DNA of 45,874 nt from Herpetosiphonaceae bacterium (GCA_036374795.1 DASUTC010000358.1:1-45874); one strand, 5' to 3'. Shown: positions 19,178 to 27,753, counted from the stretch's first letter. The notes: generated by a model from the sequence alone, not told the origin. Numbers and translations: made by a program.

Positions 19178-20749
19178 TTACGGAGCCATGTCGACCAAGG
19201 GAATAGCTGGTGCCTGCTGGCGCAGCGCGCGCTCGGCGAGCTTCATCCGGCCAAGCTGCGGCCACGCCTGGATCGCGCAGAAGGGCACGCACTGATGCTG
19301 CGCCTCGCTCTGCGCGCCGACATGCACGCAGCATTGCAGCAGCCGCTCCTCAAGCATCGTGTGCATGTCCATGAACGGCTTGACCGTAATGCGCTTGATA
19401 CGCCGTCCAAGCAGCTCGCGCAGCCGGTCTTGCCGTCCCAGCAGCGCGCTACCGGCCATCCGCAGCATCGTGCTCAGGCCGAGATCGCAGTTGTCGCAGA
19501 TGTTACGAAAGAGATCGGTGATCGTCGGGTGCGTCAGCGAGCTTTGTTCGCTCAGCAGGCCGAGCAGCGATTGCTTGACCAGCTCGCGCATCTGCGCGGG
19601 AATCTCGCGGTCGGCGATGCGATTGCTGACGAGATCGAGATGCTGCTTGAGCTGATCGTGGCCGATGATCCCGACCAGCGACCTCCACTCGCCCTGGTCG
19701 GTCTGGAGCATGTAGCCGACGCTGCAACAGTGCGGGTGCGAGCACGGCAGCGCGGTCAGATCGCGCCAGGTGACAAGGTCGCCGGTCTGCGGGCCAAGCC
19801 GGGCCAGCACGCCGGTATGGGTCAGGCGATGGCGCGGATCGAGCGGCTGGGCGCGGCCTGAGCCGAACTGCGGCTGGATCGACACGCCGCCGACAAAGGG
19901 CGTGTCCAGCGCGTAGCGCACCACCGCGCCGATCTCGTCGTCGTTGACGCCCAGCGCGGCGGTCATGGTCAGCGTCGTAAAGATGCCGCTCGCCGTAAGC
20001 CGCTCGATCGCCCGCTGCTTGATCCGCCGCAGGTCGGCGCTGCGGTGGTAGCGATGCGTTTCGAGCCGGAAGCCGTCGAACTGAAGATAGACCTCGATCC
20101 GCTGGTTGTGCCTGGCGAGAAACGCCAGCAGCGCATCGTTCTGCGCGATCTCGATGCCGTTCGAGTTGATCAGGATGCGGATGATGTTGCGCCGCATCAC
20201 CTGCTCCAGCAGCTCCGGCAACTGCGGGTGCAGCGTAGGCTCGCCGCCGCTGAGCATCAGCACGTCGAGCTGGCCGTTTTCTCGCTCTAGCCGCTGATCG
20301 ATATTGGCGAGAATCTCCGCCACCGGCACCACGCCCGCCAGCTCAGGCGACGACGCGGCGAAGCAGTTGGGACAGCACAGGTTGCAGTGCTGGGTAATAT
20401 CCTCAAGCAAAATGCAGGTATGCTGCGTCTGCATCTCGCCCAGGCCGCGCAGATACGTGCCCGGCACAGCGTCCCAGTTATTGGGCGTATCCGGCGTGTG
20501 GGCTTTCGTCGGCGCGGTCCACTCTTCCAGGTAGCGCAGAATCTCCGGCGATTCGTCGTAGAGCGTGGCGATCTTGCCGTGCCGGGGACAGCCCCGCACC
20601 AGCCAGACCCGTCCTTCGTCTTCGGCGAGATAGCCGCCGAGCCGCTGCACCTCTGCCAGCGGTCGATCGGGCTGCTCGGCATGGCAGGCGGGGCAGAATG
20701 CGTTGACGTAGCGTAAAATGCGATCGGTGCGGAGCGGCATGCCGGGCAT
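19178..20749 (-). CDS. Radical SAM protein of the Tes (tetraether synthase)/MJ0619 type
   Basis: The 523-residue protein has an N-terminal zinc-ribbon-like part (CPAC at 19-22, CPRH at 54-57). The radical SAM domain begins CNLCCPNC (122-129), giving the CX3CX2C cluster of Cys122, 126 and 129. The cluster is followed by MLSGGEPTLHP, LINSNGIEI and YLQFDGFRLETH. The C-terminus has more cysteine groups (CSHPHCCSVGY, CDNC, CCVHVG, CVPFC) for extra clusters. This layout matches the family with archaeal tetraether synthase and the pterin methylase MJ0619; those enzymes work on unactivated carbons of lipids or pterins. The substrate here is unknown. It is flanked by two membrane-protein genes at 15 and 21 bases, which favours a membrane-related substrate. 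ATG has AAAGGA upstream. Confidence 0.82.
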   Translation of the reverse strand: MPGMPLRTDRILRYVNAFCPACHAEQPDRPLAEVQRLGGYLAEDEGRVWLVRGCPRHGKIATLYDESPEILRYLEEWTAPTKAHTPDTPNNWDAVPGTYLRGLGEMQTQHTCILLEDITQHCNLCCPNCFAASSPELAGVVPVAEILANIDQRLERENGQLDVLMLSGGEPTLHPQLPELLEQVMRRNIIRILINSNGIEIAQNDALLAFLARHNQRIEVYLQFDGFRLETHRYHRSADLRRIKQRAIERLTASGIFTTLTMTAALGVNDDEIGAVVRYALDTPFVGGVSIQPQFGSGRAQPLDPRHRLTHTGVLARLGPQTGDLVTWRDLTALPCSHPHCCSVGYMLQTDQGEWRSLVGIIGHDQLKQHLDLVSNRIADREIPAQMRELVKQSLLGLLSEQSSLTHPTITDLFRNICDNCDLGLSTMLRMAGSALLGRQDRLRELLGRRIKRITVKPFMDMHTMLEERLLQCCVHVGAQSEAQHQCVPFCAIQAWPQLGRMKLAERALRQQAPAIPLVDMAP

Positions 20750-20770
20750 ACGAGATCCTTTGCTGTCGCA

Positions 20771-21424
20771 TCAATAGCTGCTGTAGATGATCGCGAGACA
20801 GATGCCGAAGAACAGCGCCAGCGCGACCACCGGCAGCATCGAGATCGCAATGCCCCAGGCCAGGCCCCGCGCTACCGCCCGGCTGCGTGTCCGTGCTGCG
20901 ACGGCTGCGGCGATCTCAAGCACGACCAGCGTGGGGATCAGCCACAGGATTTCAATCGGCGCGACGTTGAAGCTTATCAGGCCCAGCGCCATCCAGACGA
21001 CATAGTTCAGCACAAAAAGGCCGAGCGCGGTCAGGACGACCGTCCTTCTGTCGGAAACCTCCGGCTTGCCTGAGGGCCGCACCGCGAAGCCGTAGACCTG
21101 CGCGGCTGCCAGATCGACCGCCTGGGGCTCGTGGCCGTCGGCCAGCAGCTTCTGGCGAAGCGCCTCCTGGGTGTAGGTCTGGCGGTGCTGCTCCAGATAC
21201 GCCGTGATCCGCTCCACCGAGTCAGGCTGATCAGCCGCCTGGCTATCGGGCGCTATCGGCTGCGCCGCCGGCTCCGCGCCGTAGACCTGGGCGAGGGCCT
21301 GCTCGACCAGTTGCGGATCTGCGCCGTCCTGAAGGAGTCGCTGCCGGATCGCCGCGCGATCGGCGCTTTGACGATGCTGCTGAATGTAGCCAATCAGGGC
21401 GTCGAGTTGCGGCTGGTTTGTCAT
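20771..21424 (-). CDS. Membrane protein with two N-terminal 40-residue repeats
   Basis: The 217-residue protein is not recognised. Residues 10-49 and 73-112 are a clear duplication: each reads roughly I-x-Y-(I/L)-x-Q-H-R-Q...(A)(I/L)RQ-(R/K)-L-L-x-D-G...AQVYG, predicted all-helical and cytoplasmic. A linker rich in Ala and Pro joins them. Three membrane helices follow (about 124-150, 155-172, 190-215). The repeats look like a small helical protein-binding module. It lies 21 bases upstream of the radical SAM gene in the same direction, so they likely form an operon. The ATG has TGAGG just upstream. Confidence 0.65.
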   Translation of the reverse strand: MTNQPQLDALIGYIQQHRQSADRAAIRQRLLQDGADPQLVEQALAQVYGAEPAAQPIAPDSQAADQPDSVERITAYLEQHRQTYTQEALRQKLLADGHEPQAVDLAAAQVYGFAVRPSGKPEVSDRRTVVLTALGLFVLNYVVWMALGLISFNVAPIEILWLIPTLVVLEIAAAVAARTRSRAVARGLAWGIAISMLPVVALALFFGICLAIIYSSY

Positions 21425-21494
21425 GCGGCCTCACAAGCGCTAAGCGGCGATCGGAATGTGGGCCATTATACGCAGCCTGTCAATATGGCGCGGA

Positions 21495-21926
21495 TCAGCG
21501 ATTGTGGAGCCGCATCAAGAACTGTCGCGCGCGATGATATTTTTTGAGCCGCTCAAGGTCTTTGTCGGTGACTGTATCGATGCGTCGCAGGTCCATATTA
21601 TCTTCGAGATCGGCCAGTTTCACGCTGCGAGCGATGGGATTGGTGCTCGCGCGCTCGATAAATGCCTCATACGTCTCGTGCGCTTGCCGCGTGAGGCAAT
21701 GCAGCGCCTCGATCACCTCTTCGGCAAAGCCCTCCTCGCGAAGCTGCTCGAAGGTCCAGTCAGTATCTTCGACCAGATCGTGAAGCACGGCGACGATCAT
21801 CTCAGTCTCGGTGCTCATCCGCATCAGCATGCGCATCGGGTGGAGCATGTAGGGCGCGCCCGCCTTGTCGATCTGATCCTGGTGCGCCTGCGCGGCGATG
21901 GCAATCGCCCGTCCCAAGGTAGCCAT
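21495..21926 (-). CDS. Small HD-domain hydrolase (SpoT/Mesh1-like)
   Basis: The 143-residue protein is a stand-alone HD domain. It shows AHQDQIDKAGAPYMLHP (metal His29), LHDLVEDT (His48-Asp49, with EDT), and VKLADLEDNMD. These are the blocks of the (p)ppGpp hydrolase domain of RelA/SpoT and of short alarmone hydrolases. No synthetase domain is present. It probably cleaves ppGpp or a related nucleotide, although family members with other substrates exist. The ATG has AAAGGA six bases upstream. It sits between lgt and the membrane-repeat gene with 36- and 70-base gaps on the same strand. Confidence 0.85.
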   Translation of the reverse strand: MATLGRAIAIAAQAHQDQIDKAGAPYMLHPMRMLMRMSTETEMIVAVLHDLVEDTDWTFEQLREEGFAEEVIEALHCLTRQAHETYEAFIERASTNPIARSVKLADLEDNMDLRRIDTVTDKDLERLKKYHRARQFLMRLHNR

Positions 21927-21962
21927 GCTGGTCCTTTCTGCATCTATGAAGCTGAGAATACG

Positions 21963-22769
21963 CTACGCCTCGCCGGTCGGGATCGGCTCCAGCGCCGGAA
22001 TCTGGTACACGCCGCGCCGCCACTGCCGCCAGAAGTAGGCCAGCAGCAGCAGCGTCGTGGGGATCAGGAATAGCTGCGAGCGCGATAGTCCCTGCCAGAC
22101 CGCCTGGTTGCCGCGCACGAACTCGACCGCAAAGCGAAAGAGCGCGTAGCTCAGCAGGTAGATCTTGAACAGCTCGCCCTTGACGTAGACTCGCGGACGC
22201 AGCCACCACAGCCAGCCAAACATGACGGCGTGAAAGACGATCTCGTAGAGGAACGAGGGATGCATCTTGACGCCGCTGGCGCAGTAGGGACAGTTCGGGA
22301 TATGCGCGGCAACTCGCAGGCTGACGGAGAGGCCCCACGGCAGCGTGGTCGGCGTGCCGATCTGCTCGGTCAGGAAGCAGCCCCAGCGCCCGATCGCCAT
22401 GCCCAGCGCCACGGCAGGCGCGAAAAGATCGCCGGTCGGCTCGCGGTAGCCGACGATACGCTTGGTCAGGATCGCGCCAAAGTACGCGCCCGCCAGCCCG
22501 CCGAGGATGCTCTTGCCGCCGCGCTCCAGCAGGCCCCACAGCGACGGCTCAGGCGCGAGCGTGATGTACTGCCACCCGGTGCTTAGCTTCGCCAGCAGCG
22601 CCCCGCCGATCAGCGCGCCGACGGCGATCCAGAGCATCTGCTCGCTCAGCATCGTGCGCCGCCGCGCCTCGTAGAAGAAGACGATCGTCGCGGCGGTGAC
22701 GCCGAGCAGCACAAACACGTCGTGGGTGCCGACCGCGTACGGGCCGATGTGAAACAGGGTCGGGAGCAT
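21963..22769 (-). CDS. lgt: Prolipoprotein diacylglyceryl transferase-family protein (Lgt-like, divergent)
   Basis: The 268-residue protein has about seven membrane helices and the Lgt signature region GMAIGRWGCFLTEQIG, then HPSFLYEIVFH. Lgt moves diacylglycerol from phosphatidylglycerol to the lipobox cysteine of lipoproteins. At the position of the well-known SFHGG block (with the His needed in E. coli Lgt), this protein reads GKSILGG, so that His is missing. It belongs to a divergent subgroup, and its activity is less certain. Lipoprotein precursors are present in the window (30229-30924, 44174-45316). The ATG has AGGAG four bases upstream. Confidence 0.8.
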   Translation of the reverse strand: MLPTLFHIGPYAVGTHDVFVLLGVTAATIVFFYEARRRTMLSEQMLWIAVGALIGGALLAKLSTGWQYITLAPEPSLWGLLERGGKSILGGLAGAYFGAILTKRIVGYREPTGDLFAPAVALGMAIGRWGCFLTEQIGTPTTLPWGLSVSLRVAAHIPNCPYCASGVKMHPSFLYEIVFHAVMFGWLWWLRPRVYVKGELFKIYLLSYALFRFAVEFVRGNQAVWQGLSRSQLFLIPTTLLLLAYFWRQWRRGVYQIPALEPIPTGEA

Positions 22770-22820
22770 AGATCTCCTGCGCTCTCTTGGCCTGATTCCT
22801 TGCCGCTGTAACTACGCAAT

Positions 22821-23167
22821 TTATAGTTGGAGTAGCCATGATGAGAGGTGATGCTTAATTCGCTTAAGCCGCTCCGGTGCAATCTGTCCAATTGCTCCAA
22901 GCAATATCTGCCCTTCAGCTACGGCAAGCCGCCCCACCCGGATCACACTTGCTTTTTTCAGCCCACTCTCGGCAAAGTCCACATCCTCTTCACGGATAAG
23001 CTCATCAAACTGGTCGATGTAGTGCCGCGTTTGGCTGGAAATCATGCAAATAAGCCAATCATCATAATTGCCAGGCAGCTTCCCAGGAGTAATGCAGGCC
23101 GTAGCTTTCCTTCATCAAGGTCAGTCTGAGGAAAGCGAAAGAGGACAACTTGGCCCGCTTGTTTCAT
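22821..23167 (-). pseudogene. MazF/PemK-type toxin, broken by a one-base frameshift
   Basis: Translation from the ATG at 23167 gives MKQAGQVVLFRFPQTD, then EGKLRPALLLG, the start of PemK/MazF growth inhibitors, and soon hits an early stop. Reading one base offset from about 23080 restores the expected KLPGNYDDWLICMISSQTRH, then DFAESGLKKASVIRVGRLAV and a normal C-terminus at 22821. A missing A in the run GGAA(A)G near 23080-23084 explains it. The repaired protein would be 115 residues, the usual size. Toxins of this family are ribosome-independent mRNA endonucleases. The start codon overlaps the antitoxin stop by one base (TGATG), so translation was coupled. A sequencing error is the main alternative. 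Confidence 0.85.
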
Positions 23168-23391
23168 CAGAAGACTACCTTTAAATCGGCTAGCGTGTAC
23201 AAAGAAGTTTCATCGTCTTCTATATCTCGCATAGCCGCTGTGAGCGAAAACCCTGACCATACCAATTCTTCTTGCCGCAGAGCTTCACGTTCCGCTTTGA
23301 CCAACAGGTATTCGACAAAATCCAGTACTTCGGCCTGAAGTGTGGTCGGTAGCCGCTGAACCGACTCTTGAATCTTTTGCACTACTGCCAT
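23167..23391 (-). CDS. DUF2281 antitoxin-like protein
   Basis: This 74-residue acidic protein has the DUF2281 pattern: QKIQESVQRLPTTLQAEVLDFVEYLL at its start (split here for clarity: QKIQESVQRLP, then EVLDFVEYLLVKAE), followed by a variable segment with WSGFSL and a C-terminus ending LADLKVVF. DUF2281 genes often sit directly before PemK-like or PIN toxins and are thought to be the antitoxin. Here the next gene is a frameshifted PemK-like toxin. The ATG at 23391 is preferred for GGAG eight bases upstream; an in-frame ATG at 23409 is possible. Confidence 0.78.
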   Translation of the reverse strand: MAVVQKIQESVQRLPTTLQAEVLDFVEYLLVKAEREALRQEELVWSGFSLTAAMRDIEDDETSLYTLADLKVVF

Positions 23392-23491
23392 CGCTGCATC
23401 TCCTGGCATCTGTTGTGTTACCTGGTATCGGATTGTACTCTAATCACCTGTGCTTGCGCAATTGGGGTATTCAACACCACCCGCGATCAAC

Positions 23492-23530
23492 GCATGGGGC
23501 GCGATCCATACGCCGGATCGCGCCCCATGC
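23492..23530 (-). terminator. Strong hairpin after the MFS gene
   Basis: A perfect 16-bp stem (23492-23507 with 23515-23530, arm begins GCATGGGGCG) and a seven-base loop lie 20 bases after the MFS stop. No T-tract follows. It separates the transporter from the toxin-antitoxin pair. Confidence 0.65.
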
Positions 23531-23549
23531 ATCGCGGCCCCGACAGGAG

Positions 23550-24899
23550 CTAGCCCTCGCCCGGCAGCGCGTCCGTGCCTTCCCAGGTGCGCGGGTGATC
23601 CGAAACCGGCTGGAGGATCACGTAGCTGATCACCATCAGCGTCAGCAGCACCAGCACGCCGATGCCCTGCCCCACGCGCGGCGCGAGATCGAAGACCTGG
23701 ATCGTCAGGTAGGTGACGAGCGCCCACACTGCCGGGCCGGTGATCGCCGAGAAGCGCCCGACCATGCCGTACAGCCCGTAGAACTCGCCGATACGCGCCG
23801 GAGGTGTTAGCCGCAGCATGTAGGGCCGATCCGCCGACCACACGCCGCCCAGCGCGAAACCGGCGGCGGCGGCGACGACATACAGCGTCCACAGCGGCAG
23901 CCCGACGATGCCGATCGCCGCAGCGCCGACGAAGATCGCGAACCAGGCTTGCAGCACCAGATTAAGCGTGCGCTTTGGGCCGAGCTTATCGGTCAGCCAA
24001 CCCCAGAAGAAGCCGCCGATCACGGCAAAGGTGATCGCCGACATCAGGATCAGATTGGCCTGATTCTGGCCCTGCTCCTCGCTCAGGCCGGTGCTGACCG
24101 CGATGTTGACGGTGTAGAGCGCCATGATCGCGATCACCGTGTTGATCGAGTCGGTATAAAAGATGCGGCCAACCAGAAACCGCAGCAGGCCGGGATAGCG
24201 ATTGCCCTCCCGCAGCGTGCGGATCGTCTCGGCGGTCGACTCGCGCACGGTGGTAAGCGTGATCCGACGGGGATTCGGGTTGCCGCGCTCTTTGACGAAA
24301 AGGAAGCACGGGATCGCAAAGAGCAGGAACAGCAGCGCGATCATCAAAAACAAAAAGGGCTTGTCGCCGACGCCGAAGATCAATCCCAGGCCGACCGCGA
24401 TGTACGAGCCGAGATAGCCGATGCCCACGCCGATCCCGCCGATCTTGCCGCGTGTCTCCTCGGTGCTGACCTCAGGCAGCAGCGCGTCGTAGAACTGAAG
24501 CCCGGCCTGATACGCGATATTGGCGATGATAAAGCAGATGATCGTGGAGTAGTAGCCCACCCGCGCCAGCAGCGCCGTGAAGGCCACGCAGATCAGCGTG
24601 CTGACGATCAGGAACGGCATTCGACGCGGCGTGCGATCGGTCATCGCGCCCAGCAGCGGCGAGACGACAAAGATGATCGCCATCGAGATCGCGGTGATGA
24701 TGCCGTACGCCGAATCCGCTCGCTGCGGCCCAACCTGATCGCGGACCCAGAGCGAGAAGAAGAGCGAAACCACGCCCATCGAGAAGATCGTATTGGCGAG
24801 GTCGTAGAGCACCCAGCTTGCAACTGCGCGCCTGGTGATCACGTGTGGCCGCGCGGCTGCCGCAGTGGTGCCGGTGCGCGCCATTTGGGACTCGATCAT
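23550..24899 (-). CDS. MFS transporter of the UMF1/Atg22-like family
   Basis: The 449-residue protein has about 12 membrane helices. It starts with WVLYDLANTIFSMGVVS, the N-terminal mark of the UMF1 branch (compare YDWANSAF in relatives). It continues with SPLLGAMTDRTPRR in the helix 2-3 loop, FYDALLPEV, GIGVGIGYLGS and FFWGWLTDKLGPKRT. The family includes yeast Atg22, a vacuolar amino-acid exporter; bacterial members are mostly uncharacterised, so the substrate is unknown. The ATG at 24899 has AAAGGAAA six bases upstream. The upstream gap holds an inverted GAACAA repeat cluster. Confidence 0.86.
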   Translation of the reverse strand: MIESQMARTGTTAAAARPHVITRRAVASWVLYDLANTIFSMGVVSLFFSLWVRDQVGPQRADSAYGIITAISMAIIFVVSPLLGAMTDRTPRRMPFLIVSTLICVAFTALLARVGYYSTIICFIIANIAYQAGLQFYDALLPEVSTEETRGKIGGIGVGIGYLGSYIAVGLGLIFGVGDKPFLFLMIALLFLLFAIPCFLFVKERGNPNPRRITLTTVRESTAETIRTLREGNRYPGLLRFLVGRIFYTDSINTVIAIMALYTVNIAVSTGLSEEQGQNQANLILMSAITFAVIGGFFWGWLTDKLGPKRTLNLVLQAWFAIFVGAAAIGIVGLPLWTLYVVAAAAGFALGGVWSADRPYMLRLTPPARIGEFYGLYGMVGRFSAITGPAVWALVTYLTIQVFDLAPRVGQGIGVLVLLTLMVISYVILQPVSDHPRTWEGTDALPGEG

Positions 24900-24943
24900 G
24901 CCCAGTTTCCTTTGCTAGTGCGCCGAGAGGTAGGAGGCTAGGA

Positions 24944-25017
24944 GAACAAGGGAACAAGCGAACAAAAGAACAAAACGCACACCTTGCTTGTTCCTTTGTT
25001 TCTTTGTTTCTTTGTTT
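24944..25017. repeat. Inverted GGAACAAGC repeat cluster with octamer tract
   Basis: GAACAAG/GAACAAAA words (24944-24975) face their complements at 24986-25017. A 12-bp arm pair (24948-24959 with 24986-24997, one G-T) could fold, and the right side ends in three exact CTTTGTTT octamers (24994-25017). It lies upstream of the MFS gene. The remaining bases to 25126 hold no gene. Confidence 0.8.
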
Positions 25018-25126
25018 TCATCGTAGTGTAGCATACGGGCCGCAGGCTGAACAGCGGGCGATCTCCTGTGCCGGTGCGATCCAGATGGGCGATGCCGCCG
25101 CATGCCCCTGGTAGCGCCGCGCTTGC

Positions 25127-26209
25127 CTACTGCGCCACAAGACTGGCCGCGATGCGCAGCGCGCGCTCGAAGTGCCGGTCATGCTCCAGCATGTTCAGCT
25201 CGTCGCCGATCACCTGCTCAAGCGGCTGCGATGCAAGGCTCGCCATGCGCTCGATCGGCGTGCTGCCGGGCAGCGCGATCTCCGTTCTGAGGCAGCCAGT
25301 CTCCGGCCTGTGCTCGATGGCAAACTCAGCGTCGGCGCTGCGCAGCGTGACCCTGTGGATGCCCGCGCTGCCCTCGCGCTTCCGCAGCTCGATTGTCACC
25401 GCTGTCTGCCCGCTCCGCAGCGCGATCTGCTGATCGCCGGTCCAGGCAACTGCTCCATCCAGGCCGCTGGCGAGCCAGCCGACGAAGAGCAGCGCTGTGA
25501 CATAATCGTGATCGTCGGGGGCGTGCTCGATCGTCACCTGCCGCAGACGGTACAGCTCAGGCGTGGCGCCGGGCATGTCGAAGCACTGGGCGGTCATTCG
25601 CCGCCAGGGTGTCAGCCGCGTCCAGTGCAGATCGGTGTAGGCGATGTGCGGCGCGTGCTGCGCGGCGTTGCGCGCCAGCGCTCGCAGCGTCGCGAACGGA
25701 TTCTGCCAGGTCTGCGAGTCGACGATCACCCGATCGGCGATCTCGACGAAGCTATCGAAGATCGGCGCGGCAAAGGGTGGATCGCCGTGCCACCACAGGA
25801 AGACCGGCAATCCCGCGACGATCAGCGAGGCGGCCAGGCTCGGCAGTGGCGCGCCGCCACTGCCGCTGGTGATCGTGATCTGCTCGCCGCAGAGCTGCTT
25901 GCCGCTGTTGCCCAGGCGGCAGGCGATCGCGACGTTGGCGACTGGCGCTTGCTCGTCGTCGGTGACGATCATCGTGATCGTGCGGCCCGGATGCTGCACG
26001 GCGGCGATGTCGATCGCCCGGAGCGTATCGGCGTCGGCGTGGGCCGCAGGGACGAAGACCAGCAGGTTGAGCGTGCGCACCTGCATCACCGATGTTTCCG
26101 CGCCCTCGCCGTTGGCCTCGTTCCACAGCCGTTGCAGCACGCTTTCGATCTCGGACGGCCTGACAATATACGTCTCGTCCTGCGCAAAGCTCAGATCTGA
26201 TCCGCTCAT
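25127..26209 (-). CDS. opcA: Glucose-6-phosphate dehydrogenase assembly protein OpcA
   Basis: The 360-residue protein matches OpcA, which helps assemble or allosterically tune glucose-6-phosphate dehydrogenase in cyanobacteria, actinobacteria and Chloroflexota. Visible blocks are RTLNLLVFVP, HPGRTITMIV, LPSLAASLIVAGLPVFLWWHGDPPF and DSFVEIADRVIVDS, then YTDLHWTRLTPWR. The last part forms a more variable beta domain. It follows zwf with a four-base ATGA overlap plus GGAG six bases before its ATG, so the two are translated together. No disulphide-forming cysteine pair of the cyanobacterial type is evident. Confidence 0.92.
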   Translation of the reverse strand: MSGSDLSFAQDETYIVRPSEIESVLQRLWNEANGEGAETSVMQVRTLNLLVFVPAAHADADTLRAIDIAAVQHPGRTITMIVTDDEQAPVANVAIACRLGNSGKQLCGEQITITSGSGGAPLPSLAASLIVAGLPVFLWWHGDPPFAAPIFDSFVEIADRVIVDSQTWQNPFATLRALARNAAQHAPHIAYTDLHWTRLTPWRRMTAQCFDMPGATPELYRLRQVTIEHAPDDHDYVTALLFVGWLASGLDGAVAWTGDQQIALRSGQTAVTIELRKREGSAGIHRVTLRSADAEFAIEHRPETGCLRTEIALPGSTPIERMASLASQPLEQVIGDELNMLEHDRHFERALRIAASLVAQ

Positions 26210-27753
26210 GGTCGTCTCCAGCGCCGTCCATCGGCTTCGAGCAGCCGGTCGGCAGCCTCCGGCCCCCAGGTTCCGGCCTCGTAGTTCGGGAAGTCTTCGG
26301 GCGGCACGCTCGCCCAGGTGCTCAAGATCGGCTCCACGATCGTCCAGGCGGCCTCGACCTCGTCGCGCCGCGCAAAGAGCGTGCTATCACCGAGCATCAC
26401 GTCGAGCAGCAGCCGCTGATATGCCTCGGCGGGCGCGGTCGCAAACGCAGCGCCGTAGCGAAAATCCATGCCCACCGGACGATGCCGCGAGGTCTGGCCC
26501 GGCGCTTTGACCTCGAACTGGAGCGAGATGCCCTCGTCGGGCTGAATCCGCAGCGCCAGCACATTGGGCGTAGTCGGGCCGAAGAGCAGATGCGGCACCG
26601 GCTTGAACTGGATCGCGATCTCGCTGACGCGCTTGGGCAGGCGCTTGCCGGAGCGCAGATAGAAGGGCACGCTCTGCCAGCGCCAGGTATCGATGAAGAA
26701 CTTGGCCGCGACATACGTCGCCGTGTGCGATTCGGGCGCGACCTTCGTCTCGTGGCGGTAGGCGGGCACGCGGCTGCCGTCGATCCAGCCCTGGCCGTAC
26801 TGCCCGCGCACCGTATCGCGCAGCACCCGCTCCTGGTCGAAGGGCCGCACGCCGCGCAGGACTTTGACCTTCTCGTCGCGCACGGCGTCAGCGTCGAACG
26901 AGATCGGCGGCTCCATCGTGGTCAGCGTGAGCAACTGCATGATATGATTTTGCAGCATGTCGCGCACGACGCCCGCCTCTTCGTAGTACCCGCCGCGCGT
27001 TTCGACGCCCAGGCTTTCGGCGACGGTGATCTGGACATGATCGACATAGCGACGATTCCAGATCGGCTCCCAGATCGCGTTGGCGAAGCGGAAGTGCAGA
27101 ATATTCTGGACCGTCTCTTTGCCAAGGTAGTGATCGATGCGATAGACCTGCGCCTCGTCGAAGACGTTATGCACCACGCGATTCAGATCGCGCGCGGTGT
27201 GCAGGTCGTGACCGAAGGGCTTTTCGATCACCACCCGCGTCCAGCCAGTCTCGTTCGCTTCGGGGCTGACCAGACCGGCCTTGTCGAGATGCTGGATGAT
27301 CACCGGGAAGAACGAGGGCGGCGTTGCCAGGTAGTAGATGTAGCTGCCCGCCGTGCTGCGCTCCCGATCGATCTGAACCAGCGTTTCTTTGAGCCGATAA
27401 AAGAGTGCCGGATCGTCAAAGGTGCCGTGTACGTAGTACAAGCCCTGAAGAAACGAATCCAGCATGGCCTTGTTGATCGTGGTGTCTTCGGCGATCGACT
27501 CGCGTAGCTGCTGACGAAACTCCTCGTGACTCATCTCGTTCCGCGCGATGCCGACGATCGAGAAGCCGGGCGGAAGCTGCTGGGCCTCGTTGAGCGCCCA
27601 CAGCGCCGGAAGCAGCTTGCGCTTCGCCAGATCGCCCGACGCGCCGAAGATCACCATCACGCACGGCGACGGCGTGCGCTCCAGGCGTAGCCCGGCGCGC
27701 AGCGGATTGCTGGCTTCGGTCGGCGCTGCTGTTGGTGTAGCCGTATCTATCAT
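26206..27753 (-). CDS. zwf: Glucose-6-phosphate 1-dehydrogenase
   Basis: The 515-residue enzyme oxidises glucose 6-phosphate to the 6-phosphogluconolactone with NADP, opening the oxidative pentose phosphate pathway. It shows the dinucleotide fold start VIFGASGDLAKRKLLPAL, the EKPFGHDL block, and the active-site RIDHYLGKETVQN with its conserved His. Also seen are YLRSGKRLPKR and the C-terminal EAYQRLLLDVMLGD. Length and order are normal. The ATG has AAAGGAAG upstream. It is followed by opcA; other pentose phosphate genes are not in the window. Confidence 0.96.
   Translation of the reverse strand: MIDTATPTAAPTEASNPLRAGLRLERTPSPCVMVIFGASGDLAKRKLLPALWALNEAQQLPPGFSIVGIARNEMSHEEFRQQLRESIAEDTTINKAMLDSFLQGLYYVHGTFDDPALFYRLKETLVQIDRERSTAGSYIYYLATPPSFFPVIIQHLDKAGLVSPEANETGWTRVVIEKPFGHDLHTARDLNRVVHNVFDEAQVYRIDHYLGKETVQNILHFRFANAIWEPIWNRRYVDHVQITVAESLGVETRGGYYEEAGVVRDMLQNHIMQLLTLTTMEPPISFDADAVRDEKVKVLRGVRPFDQERVLRDTVRGQYGQGWIDGSRVPAYRHETKVAPESHTATYVAAKFFIDTWRWQSVPFYLRSGKRLPKRVSEIAIQFKPVPHLLFGPTTPNVLALRIQPDEGISLQFEVKAPGQTSRHRPVGMDFRYGAAFATAPAEAYQRLLLDVMLGDSTLFARRDEVEAAWTIVEPILSTWASVPPEDFPNYEAGTWGPEAADRLLEADGRRWRRP

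Noticed and set aside
23949-24941. Plus-strand open frames opposite the MFS, zwf and kinase genes (23949-24941, 26482-27507, 32011-33024)
   Set aside because: They mirror real minus-strand genes, have no ribosome sites of note and no family resemblance.
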